Below, one piece after another: positions 56,001 to 64,000 of a DNA stretch of 64,000 nucleotides. Source of the DNA: Reticulitermes lucifugus (lineage: Eukaryota; Arthropoda; Insecta; Blattodea; Rhinotermitidae). Both the position numbers and the translations under genes were made by a program. How positions within the stretch are numbered: the first letter of the stretch is position 1; each line of letters starts with the position of its first letter. The notes below the pieces were generated by a model. That model had not been told where the DNA came from. It ran no database searches and was given only the letters and a program-made list of their open reading frames with translations. Location of the stretch: assembly GCA_026260175.1 (NCBI GenBank), contig JAKCWW010001696.1, positions 1 to 64,000 of the forward strand, in the 5' to 3' direction.

Positions 56001-59000
56001 TATGGACCTTTTGTAAGACAGACTAAGTAATGAATGAATGATTGATTGCATGAATGAATGAATGTCAATTAATTTACTGATTAAAAACCAAGAGAAAAAA
56101 TTTGTACACTGTGTCTTTGTAAAGTGGCAAAGCAGATAGTGAAAACTGTCTTCAAGGAATTCAAAACATGACCTCCTTTTGCCAAGAAACCAATCCATTT
56201 GTCATTGACATTTTCATGTCAGGGCAGGGTAGATTTTTTGTGTGGTTTTCTCTTCCCTCACCTTCGATAAAGGTCAGACTTTTTAAATGTTTCAAGTATC
56301 AGGTTCTCACCCAGATTCAGCTTAGCCAACAATGAACCATAGATTTTCAGTGTCAGCCATAATCTTAAAATCATGGGTAACAGCCTATATACTACAGGCG
56401 CCTTTCTCATTGCCCAGACGGGCATTGACAAGAATAAACCACAAGTGGAGGCATTAACTACAAGAACAATATGTAATAATTAGAGAATATTAACAACTTG
56501 CTTATATATAGCCCTTCCCACATAAATAAAGACAATAAATGAACATTAAAAAATACATTTTATCTCAGACACAAGTACGTGATTGCTCTTTTCTTTATCT
56601 GTGCTTGCTTGCTTGTTTGTTTGTTGTGACTCTGTAGGTTATTTACCACTAAATAATGTACTTGTTTCTTATCCTCTTGAGTGTATTCATATTTTTTTCT
56701 GTATTCTGATCTGTTTACTAGATGGAACACTCTGGTAAGATGAATCTGAAATTTGGAAAACTGTAGTGCACTTAACAGACAGTTGTTTTATATGTAGTGG
56801 ATTTATTCATTGATAAATTGACAGCAGATTTAGGTTGCTGCCCATGTTCAGTATGTGGTCTGACCCATTTACTTTCACTTTAATTTTAGGTACATCATGT
56901 ATAGCATAAAAATAGGCAAATCCTGCAGTCTAGTTGCATGTGCATATGAAGGTGTTGACAAAACATCGGATCATTTAGATGAATACTTGAATGCTTAAAG
57001 GAATTATATTAATTTATGTATTGATGTAGCAGTCCTTAAAGTGCACATTCTTAATACGTTATTTGGTAGCAATTTTTTGCCTGCATTCCTTTCTGAAGGA
57101 AAGAAAGTACATTTAGATCACCATGCAGTCTTTGTGTCCCCATCTTTCAGCATTTGAACAGTTGACAGATTTTCATGGAATCCTATATGAACATCCATCA
57201 GACGCTGTCTAATCTCTCAGTTTTATCCTACTGTTAGTAATAATATGGCAGACACATGAAATTGTGAGGTGGGAGTAAGACTGCCACTTCATGTAGAATC
57301 ATGAACTGTATGCTAATAGATCTTTAAAAAGTATGCAACTTTTGTCAGAGTAGACTGTAAAACAACATCATAGTTTAATAAAAAGTGCATTTGCTAACCA
57401 TGATTTGATAGTGTTAACTAATGGACCATTGTAGCCAGACATGAAAATTTGGTATGGAGGTAATTTATGTGCTGGTATTCCTGTGTTGTCAAGTTTTGTG
57501 CCTTAGAACTCACAAAAGAGAAGCACTGTACCAATTTAACACAACAGGGTTATGTATGTGACGGTGTTTCGATACTTCCCACATTGTGCTTTCAGAGCAT
57601 ATGGGTTTTGTGCCTTAGAACTCACGAAAGGGAAGCACTGTACCAATTTAACACAACATGGTTTTGTATGTGGCGGCATTTTGATACTTCCCACATTGTG
57701 CTTTCAGAGCATATGGATATATCTGCCAATGAAGTATCAGTTTCTTGCTTAACCGAAAGCGTAAGAAAAAAGCAGGAAAGTTCGTGAAAACAGATATTAC
57801 TGCTGTAATTAACAGTTTGATACCATTTCAAGAATTATATTCAGTCTGTTAATTACAACACAATTTTCTTTGTATGTTCTTGAAAATTTGTAACTAACTT
57901 GTTGACATTGTTCAATGCATTCTCCTTTTCTGTTGCTTTGTTCACCAAGTAAATGGGACTCTTTAAGTTAATCTGTCCATTCAGAATGTTTTCATGTACG
58001 TCATGGTACTGAAAGGAGTGTTTTTCTGCATTACAGTCCTTGTATGTAGATTGAATCCAAACTGTGAGCTGGTGTTGCTTTTTAAAACAAGTTATGTGGT
58101 GTAAATTTTGAGTGCTGTATATTAGGTCCTGTATTTTGGTTGTATGCTGATAACCAAGAACTTGCAATATTGCGTTTACATATTTTAACAGATGTACAAG
58201 TGTGCTTTATTATCTTCTTATTTCTGTGTATGAAATTTGCAGTGATTATGAATTTTATGTGAGCCTGATGTGCTAATGAGTTCATTTCTCTGACAGATTT
58301 GACTGAAAGTTATTTATATAAACCACAGTTGAGCTGTATTTCTTGTGTGTTTTATATCTAATGTGTAAGAATATGTAACACTTCAATTAAAGATTCTGTT
58401 TGCCTTATTTGATTTCATGTTTCCAGGCAAAGAGAAGTTTAGAGTTTTTAAGCTGTTACAACTTTCCCTTTATAGAAAGACAAATACATGCTTTTGTGAA
58501 CATTCTTTATTGACGACACAAGATCAGTGTAATTATATGGTGTTCCATTTTCGTGATAGCAGTACATGTATTTTTTATATGTTGGGTTTTGTGAAGGTGT
58601 CTAAACAAGAAGAACTTTTTCCCGGGGGAGTTTCCTATTGCGTGCTCAGTGTACAACCATCAGACGGCTGAGATGCAGGTTGAGTGCTGCAACGATTCAG
58701 ATCTGTGCAACTTGCACCTGGTCCCATCTCTGGCCACCCCCATCACCACAACCACTACCACCACCACTATGACCATTCACACATCCCTGATGCCAGGTAA
58801 GGTGGGCTCCATCCCTTTACAGTGCCCGCCCATCAACACCTTCATCATGTGACGATTGGCTTGTTGCAACCAATTAATGTATTAATTTTATGCTCTCTTA
58901 CAGTGTGTCTTGTGGCTAGGTGTGATAAGTTTCATGTGGACATTATACTGTGGAAATACAACTTACTCTTTACTAACTGAGTGCAGTTTTCTTGTGATTT

Positions 59001-59695
59001 GTGTGAATTTCTGTCCTTAACATGTAGACTTAGTAAAGAGCTCAAGAAAAAGTGTGATTTTGTTTTCTCACAATTTCTGTTCAAACTTGGAGAAAGATGG
59101 AAAATGGTACCTTGAAAATTAATCATGATATGTGTTAGTTCAGAGAGCAGTTGTTCTCATGTCTGTTGTAGAGCGTTGCAGGGCAGAACACAAACGACAC
59201 GCAACACAACAGCCTTGATGGGCGTTTGCTCTTTAGAAGGGTGGCTTCTTTAATGTTGTAGATTAACCAAAACTGTGATTCTTTGTACAATTCTTCACCT
59301 ACCTGTTAATATGGAACTAGAGTAATTAAGCATATTTGATGCAGAGAAGTGTGTTTTGTCCAGATTTGAAACTAAATAAAGTGAATGGCTGGACTGGCTA
59401 CTCCCCTAAGACCCTGGCTGGCTGATGTGATCTTGTTCATCGCATGTTGTTAATTTTTTTTACTTTTTTTTTTTTTTGAACTCACGCTTTTTTTTTCCTA
59501 ATCCATGTTTGTGTCTTCTGTGTGTTGTGTCGAAAAACAGGTGCCTGGAGAAAGCGTTAGTCTATCCACCTGAGAACCCCATCTTGTGTCATTACGCCAA
59601 TACTCTTAACGACACTTTTGTAATAGGATGTTGCAAGGATCGCGACATGTGTAATAAAGATTTGAAACCGTCTCTACATGTTAAAAATAAAACAG
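43970..59695 (+). CDS. babo: Activin/TGF-beta type I receptor (baboon class), 5' part with alternative ectodomain exons
   Basis: Type I receptor serine/threonine kinases pair with type II receptors, bind activin-like ligands through a three-finger ectodomain and phosphorylate Smads. Exons seen: 43970-44042 (signal peptide), 53071-53188 (first ectodomain half), then either 58597-58796 or 59541-59695 (second half). Joined, the ectodomain starts LLCHCDICADRNDTCVTDG, with the TCVTDGYCF block typical of ALK4/ALK5/baboon rather than BMP-type receptors. Each isoform has ten ectodomain cysteines, including the final CC-x4/5-CN pattern. N-glycosylation sites: NDT after exon 2 start, NDS in one alternative exon, NDT and NKT in the other. 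The transmembrane, GS and kinase exons were not found up to 64000 and should lie to the right. Baboon is preferred over thickveins or saxophone; the exact orthologue needs the kinase domain. Confidence 0.85.
44578..44872 (-). repeat. tRNA-derived SINE copy (reverse)
   Basis: The complement reads in the family order, ending in atgctttcatagggtgcaaa and including atgctgaggttatgaacgag, ggcaaaaagag-like blocks and a catagcccagtcactatact head region. Confidence 0.7.
45640..45790 (+). pseudogene. RTE-type LINE 3' fragment
   Basis: GNIKMDLKEIGGDNLNWIHV followed by degraded sequence: the same C-terminal segment as in the 41402-41950 copy. Confidence 0.55.
48949..49527 (-). other. Unassigned 192-codon open frame, possibly transposon-derived
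   Basis: The longest uninterrupted frame in the window. It has an acidic patch (YVDEEVDEGGDKGSGDTTM) and a cysteine-rich stretch (EAFLNMCLICTCFTDYKLF). No family was recognised. The DNA has repeated gattatc / attatcag motifs at 49035-49065 and 49395-49425, which resemble the TTATC-rich ends of pogo/Tigger elements. That would make the frame a decayed element, but this is weak. Confidence 0.3.
50585..50660 (+). repeat. Polypyrimidine (CTTT/TTCC)n tract
   Basis: Cttcttttccttttctttct and similar, strand-asymmetric simple repeat inside the receptor intron. Confidence 0.8.
51040..51581 (-). pseudogene. Decayed Tc1/mariner-related transposase
   Basis: The minus frame 51258-51581 reads LLNNILWSDKAVFHIVGFVT, then YEPGMMTEKLQF: the DNILWSDEA-FHI-G block with a catalytic aspartate. 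Beyond a shift, toward 51040, come WPGRSTDLTYWTSSG remains of the WPPRSPDLTPLDFFLW block. Same family as 473-730. Confidence 0.65.
51927..52208 (-). repeat. Second copy of the interspersed module seen at 11640-12245
   Basis: On the complement: ttcacaaaagtgcaaaaagc, ctagcttcgtcatgtctgtc, catggaacacctcggctccc, parallel to 11695-11795. Includes a CAGACAGACAGACAGA run at about 52143-52160. Confidence 0.5.
52562..52845 (-). repeat. tRNA-derived SINE copy (reverse)
   Basis: The complement reads in the family order: tatgccttcatggtgtgcac, gctatacctccactcac, cctagtgctaaagtttaaga, gaccactcacctccacctag. Confidence 0.75.
53071..53188 (+). CDS. babo: Receptor exon 2: first half of the ectodomain
   Basis: Acceptor tttaaattttcag ends at 53070; donor gtgtgt begins at 53189. 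118 bases, entering in phase 1 and leaving in phase 2 (AG of an Arg codon). Encodes LLCHCDICADRNDTCVTDG, then YCFTSTSLQKDTGVVTHAY; five cysteines. Confidence 0.9.
54865..55140 (+). repeat. tRNA-derived SINE copy
   Basis: cctcagtcagtataggaacg, gggatttgattcccactgga (B box), ctctggggcacgcctagcct, agtgctgaggttaaggatac and a catggtgttgtgcaggggca end. It immediately precedes the LINE at 55200. Confidence 0.8.
55200..56065 (+). pseudogene. 5'-truncated jockey/BovB-type LINE with reverse transcriptase C-terminus
   Basis: Begins with GDFKIGGQVICTVKYTDDVV, where YTDD replaces the YADD catalytic motif. After stops, an intact frame 55350-55907 (185 codons) reads MEMNVEKTKVIRISRQPSPV, FNYLGSIITNNVRCTCEIKS, YGAETWALRKADQMYLESFE, WCWRRMETISW and IKRRKANWIGHNLRRN. 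A short shifted remainder follows to FGRYYGPFVRQTK, then a (TGAATGAATG)n tail at 56025-56065. Dead copy; N-terminal part absent. Confidence 0.9.
57494..57717 (+). repeat. 112-bp tandem duplication
   Basis: The segment ttttgtgccttagaactcac...gctttcagagcatatgg occurs at 57494 and again at 57606 with a few base differences. It does not resemble either alternative receptor exon. Confidence 0.9.
58597..58796 (+). CDS. babo: Receptor exon 3, alternative A: second ectodomain half
   Basis: Acceptor ttttgtgaag ends at 58596 (weak pyrimidine tract); donor gtaagg begins at 58797. 200 bases. Encodes CLNKKNFFPGEFPIACSVYN, HQTAEMQVECCNDSDLCNLH, and a threonine-rich linker (TPITTTTTTTTMTIHTSLM). Five cysteines. 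Starts with one base completing the Arg codon and ends in phase 1. Confidence 0.88.
58797..59540 (+). other. Intron between the two alternative receptor exons
   Basis: 743 bases with no element recognised. Poly-T runs near 59455-59500 form the pyrimidine tract upstream of exon 3B. Confidence 0.6.
59541..59695 (+). CDS. babo: Receptor exon 3, alternative B: second ectodomain half
   Basis: Acceptor tcgaaaaacag ends at 59540; donor gtaggt begins at 59696. 155 bases. Encodes CLEKALVYPPENPILCHYAN, then FVIGCCKDRDMCNKDLKPS and HVKNKT. Same five-cysteine layout and same entry and exit phases as alternative A, but a different ligand-face sequence and a shorter linker. Confidence 0.88.
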
Positions 59696-61380
59696 GTAGG
59701 TTTTTAGGGCTCGCCTAGAGCTGCACTGGCCGCAGCATCCAAGCTACTTGGTGGAAGTGCATGCACCTCACACAGACTCGTTGCTCCTTGTATGTTGCTT
59801 AACATAGATTTCCCCTGTGGGTCCAACCTACTTGTAATTACAGTAACTCTTTTCTTACTATTTACTTCTGGCTTGTATATTCATTTTCTTTGTTTTACAG
59901 GTATATTGAAGCATGCACCTATCCATTGCATCTTGGATTTATTTCACCTTCTGTTCAGTTTTCTCCTCTCATTTTGTTTTTTGTTTTCAGATATGTGTTT
60001 GTAGAGCATGTAGTGAGACAGACATTTTAAGACCGGATTTTCATCTTTCATTTCAGCTGTACTACTTCCATCTTATTTTTAGAAGCTGGAGCAAGGTGTT
60101 TCATGGTTGTGTTTACTTTCCAGCAGAATTACTGCAGTTTGCACAGAACTGCATGCCACAACCTCAGTGTGCTACTGTGTTTTGCACAATCCACTAAGTG
60201 TGATTTGATTTGCAGTGTGTCTTCTTGTAGTGCCATCTGTACTGCATTTCAGCCAGAGGCTGTAATCCTTCCATTAGCGGCTTTTTTTTTTAGTTATAAT
60301 GAGTAATGAAATCCTTGTGATTTGGACATACATTTTTTGGAATCTTGATTTTAAGCAGGAATGTCTAAATCTCTACTCCGTCACAAGACATGATGCTAGT
60401 AAGTCCACTTAAATTCTGTGCATATGGAAACGTAATAAAGTAAAATAATTTATGTGCAGTGTTGTGAATAGTTGTTTTATACGAACTGTATTAAAAGAAT
60501 TAATATTTTTTCTTTTGAAAGAGGCACCATAAAATTTGTAGGAATTAGAAATGAAGTTTTAGTGTTGTTATGTCTGTAGTACCTGTACAGATTTTGTTAC
60601 ATTAATTGGATGAATTCTCATTAACTTCTACTGTATGTATTTGTGATTATCAATGCACTTTGATTTGTACCAAACTTGTTACAAATGTCAAATATTTTAA
60701 AGAATTTTGTTGCCAAGGAGTTCTGAATCATAGCTCGTTTTAAAATTTCAAGAGCTTTATTTGTCCACTTAAAAGGTACTTTTTGCATTTATTTTCAATG
60801 TAGTGTTTCATTATTAGCTCTGAGAACTTTCATTCCCATGGTGATACTGCAAATAGGTAGTAAAGTAGTGTCTCCAAACACTAACATTTATTAATGTAAA
60901 TACTCTGGACTGAAAAGTAGAGTACTCAGTATTTCAGTTTTGTGATCATTCAGGAGGCTGATTTCCAAAAAGGGTATCCTTGAAGTTAGCAAGTAGTGGT
61001 GACTCTTGGGCAGAACATATAGTTGTCAGGGCCAGCATGTAATCCATGAAATTGATTTTTCATGGCCCTATATTGATGTATTCTTACCAATCTTGTGACT
61101 TCATTGTGGCATAATATATTTTCAGAGCAAAAGGGGTTACGAAATACTCAATGCAAACTAGTGAGTGTCAAAAATCAGTTGTTTTTTTTTTTAAAAAGCC
61201 ATGAACCAGTGACTAGTGAGGTACAGTTTGCAACTCTGCTTTTTCAGGTAAATGCCATCCTAATCTTCTGAAATAATACCTTACAGTATACCTTAAATGA
61301 TACCTCCTGAGGTGCTTGCTAGTTATTCATTCATTATCACAAAAAATAACTGCTTTTTAACAATGTAAAAATTGATTCAT
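59696..61380 (+). other. Receptor intron after exon 3B, nothing recognised
   Basis: Open frames near 59790-60300 (MLLNIDFPCGSNLLVITVTL and others) look membrane-like but arise from pyrimidine-rich DNA and lack consistent splice phases. The transmembrane exon was not identified. Confidence 0.45.
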
Positions 61381-61384
61381 GTGA

Positions 61385-62500
61385 GGGCCGTGTTGAAAGT
61401 AATGGGCAGATTAATTTCACAATCAAGTAAAGGTATGAATAGCAAAAAAAATCACATGTCAGTCTATTATGTGCACTGTATTTACTTCTCTACAAAACCT
61501 CTTTCCCATCCTAATTGATGCATTTTTGCCACTACTAGAAGTTTGATGATGTGCTTGAGGTAGAACCTCATTTCAGCAGTTTGTAAACAGTAATGGCTTC
61601 CTATACTGCATCATTGGTCACATAGTGCTGGCCTCTCATCTGACCCTTCTATGAACTCAAACAGATTGTAGTCTGCAGGGGCTAGATCCGCACTGTAGGA
61701 TGCACGGGGGAGAAGTTCCCAGCTGTTTCGAATTTTCTTCACACACAGACTAGCAGTGTGTGCCAAGTGTTTTCGTGTTGCAGGATGATCTTTTTCTTTC
61801 CTGGATGTATGTCATGCAATGCATGAGAAAGTTTCTGGAGCATTTAAAGGTAACAAGCAGCATTGATGGTTTCCTCTTGTGGTAAAAAAACTACCAATAT
61901 GCATTGTTTTCAGACTTTTTCTTGGGAAATCAAAATCATGAAACCATTTTTGTCACCCATCACAATGCTACGAAAAAATCATTGCCTTCGACAGGATACC
62001 ATTCCACCAATTGTGAGAAAACATTTTTCGCTGATGTTTGTGCTCTTCCATCGGCAAACACGGAAATCATTGGGCACAAATTTTCTTGTATCAAAAATGT
62101 TCTATCTCATGGGACCATGCTGTGCCCTATTCCAATCTCTGCTGCCATTTCCCTGACTGTCACATGTCATTTCGCTCTGAGGAGCTCATCTGTTTTTCCG
62201 TTGTTTCTCTCACTAGAGGCAGTTTGCTGGTGACCCCTGTAGGTCTGATTGGTGATGTCTGTGTTCCCATCCTTAAAGTCTGACATTGCTAGCACCTATG
62301 CTGGCTTCTCTGTATATGCGTGTTGACATCATGCATGCATGTCCAGTGTGGGAATTTCCTCCTTAATCAGAAATTCTATCACTGCTTGTTGCCAAAACAA
62401 CATTTCCGCACCAGCTATTTTCTCGCACTGAAACATGACCACGTTCCAGGGCAGGTGACATGATTTTGATTCTGGTGTGAGATGGTAGTTGGACCCTGTC
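61385..62500 (-). pseudogene. Decayed mariner transposase (copy C)
   Basis: On the minus strand from about 62440: EMLFWQQAVIEFLIKEEIP, then DFKDGNTDITNQTYRG, a VTVREMAAEIGIGHS helix-turn-helix block, and toward the left end an MGKRF-like C-terminus. The middle (GDETW region) is mostly gone. The left end gagggccgtgttgaaagtaa looks like a mariner terminal repeat. A different subfamily from copies A and B. Confidence 0.7.
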
Positions 62501-64000
62501 GTCATATATCGTGCATTTGTTCGTAATTCCACAGCGCCCGTGACTTTCGGTACAGTCCTCATATTTGGGCACCAAAAAAAATTGACAAAAATGGGATATG
62601 GAACTTAACTAAAGTCACAGCTTTATCTCTATCTTGTTATGTCTCTGAAACATGTAACACTACCCCTTGTGTGCATGTCACTAATGTATATATTACTGAA
62701 ATAATTGTGGAAAGCCAGTTGACATTTTTACAGGAATTTAGAGGGAGTTGCATTCAATACCATGTTCTCCTTTGAAGAGGTAGACAGAGAGATGTCATTG
62801 AAGTGACTATCTAGGAGTTTTAATTTGTTTTTTGGAGTTATGATTCCCCGATTTTGTGTAGTCATTGTTGCTTCTGGCTTAAGAAGGGTCCTACCATGAT
62901 TGCAGCCTCCACAATTCTGCATTTTTTGTATTTTTTAGTATACACTATTGTCCTGTCATGTAAAGAGAATGACGACAAAATTCACAATTTCATGCACCCA
63001 GTTGTTGAAGTCCTGTTGTTATGAGCCAGCTGAAACCCTATAAAATTGTAAATAAACTATTCCTTTTAATTTTTGAGAGGGGAGAAACAGACTGAAAACT
63101 GTTGTGTTTGGACCATGCAGATTTATGTAAATGTAAAAATAAATGTCCGGTCTACACAAGGTTTGGGAATTATTGCACCAAGAATTGTCCTTCTGCCATA
63201 AATAACTTTACCCAAGATCCTGTTGAAATCTTGGGGTGACATTTGCATATTTACAGGGCTACTGCTGTCATTAATGTAGATTGTTGTTTATTGTTCAGTA
63301 GACTACAAAAATTGGTGGGGAAAGGGTTTGGAAGATTTTAAATAATGCAGCATAGACTGAGGAACTCTTATGCTTTCCTCAACTGGAATAGGTAGCAGCA
63401 GCAGTTGTCTGAAACCGGATTGTGTTGAGTTTGTTATTGTCTGAAGTATTTTGCACATGTTCTTGAGGATCTCTTCAGGGGTTGGTTTTTTCCTTGATGC
63501 CAATCAGCTGTATTTCTTTCATGTCTACTATAAGTGGTAATAAATTTGATCACTTACAATTCATTCAGATCAGTTGATGCAGGGAATAATTATGAATAAT
63601 TCTGACACTTTCTTCAGTATGTGACCAGCAGTCAGTGTACTCCCTGTCTTCATCATGCTGATGAATTCTTCAATATACCAAATACTTGGTTTCTCTTCAG
63701 TTTGTCCTTACACTGTAAATGTCCATACTGTTAATTTAGAAATGAAATTTGGTATTTTTTAAATATTCCTTTTTTCTGTTTGTGAAGATACACTGCTCAA
63801 TTTTTAAATTTAGTACTTAGCCTTATGAAAACTTGAGTTTAACAAACAGAAAATGGATTTTATTTGCCTACATTCATGATACATTTTAATTAAATCAAAA
63901 TTCTGAACACCATGAAACTACAAAATGTACTACACCCACATTACTTCCAAGGTACCCATGTTCTGTAATAGTAAGTTTTCTGTAGAAAGTTCTTAGTTGA
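62501..64000. other. Right end of window, nothing recognised
   Basis: AT-rich, probably still intron of the receptor gene. Short frames only. Confidence 0.45.

Larger units (their letters stand above)
53189..58596 (+). other. Receptor intron before the alternative exons
   Basis: 5.4 kb. Holds the SINE at 54865 and the LINE at 55200, then about 1.4 kb without a recognised element, then a 112-bp tandem duplication at 57494-57717. No third alternative exon was recognised. Confidence 0.55.

Noticed and set aside
57060-57400. Similarity to 8570-8700 (nnnatggcag, gtgaggtgggag, ctgccactt)
   Set aside because: Noticed a short resemblance, but too weak by eye to define a repeat.
57467-57787. Tandem repeat as duplicated receptor exons
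   Set aside because: Translations lack the three-finger cysteine spacing in all frames.
59792-60004. Hydrophobic + frame as a possible transmembrane exon of the receptor
   Set aside because: Hydrophobicity comes from T-rich intron sequence; no acceptor and donor in the needed phases, and no basic residues with a GS-box following.
59890-60020. Possible third alternative receptor exon after the acceptor ttttacag at about 59900
   Set aside because: The phase-matched reading lacks the cysteine pattern and CC...CN end, and runs into a stop.

Overview
The window is 64 kb of an insect nuclear genome: AT-rich, with multi-exon genes, GT-AG introns, long introns and many decayed transposons. The repeats include a tRNA-derived SINE in about ten copies, mariner elements, two RTE/jockey-type LINE families, hAT-like and foldback elements. 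From remembered similarity of the SINE, LINE and mariner sequences, a cockroach or termite (Blattodea) is most likely. That placement is inference, not something the window proves.

Three real genes are visible, all on the + strand. (1) 1092-6301: deoxyhypusine synthase, seven coding exons, 338 residues; the first ~30 residues lie in an exon not found here, probably left of the window. (2) 20610-31246: UDP-glucose 6-dehydrogenase, complete in nine coding exons (479 residues), with a possible non-coding first exon near 18.0-18.1 kb. (3) 43970-59695 and beyond: the 5' part of a type I activin/TGF-beta receptor of the baboon (ALK4/5) class: signal-peptide exon, first ectodomain exon, and then two alternative second ectodomain exons. 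The transmembrane and kinase exons are not seen and probably lie to the right.

Region by region: 1-1091 left-edge repeat, an unassigned minus-strand open frame and a transposase remnant; 1092-6575 DHPS with its 3' UTR; 6.6-17.2 kb transposon graveyard (two mariners, a shared interspersed module, an RTE fragment, a hAT-like element); 17.7-20.6 kb probable UGDH promoter and first intron; 20.6-31.2 kb UGDH; 31.2-43.5 kb downstream sequence with a 182-bp palindrome, LINE and SINE copies and an assembly gap; 43.6-64 kb receptor gene with introns full of repeats.

The genes have separate jobs: eIF5A hypusination, UDP-glucuronate supply for glycosaminoglycans, and activin-type signalling. They look like unrelated neighbours. 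The most interesting structure is the receptor exon pair at 58597-58796 and 59541-59695. Both begin and end in the same phases, both encode the CC...CN half of the three-finger ectodomain, and both together would break the frame, so splicing must choose one. This is the architecture known for Drosophila baboon isoforms.
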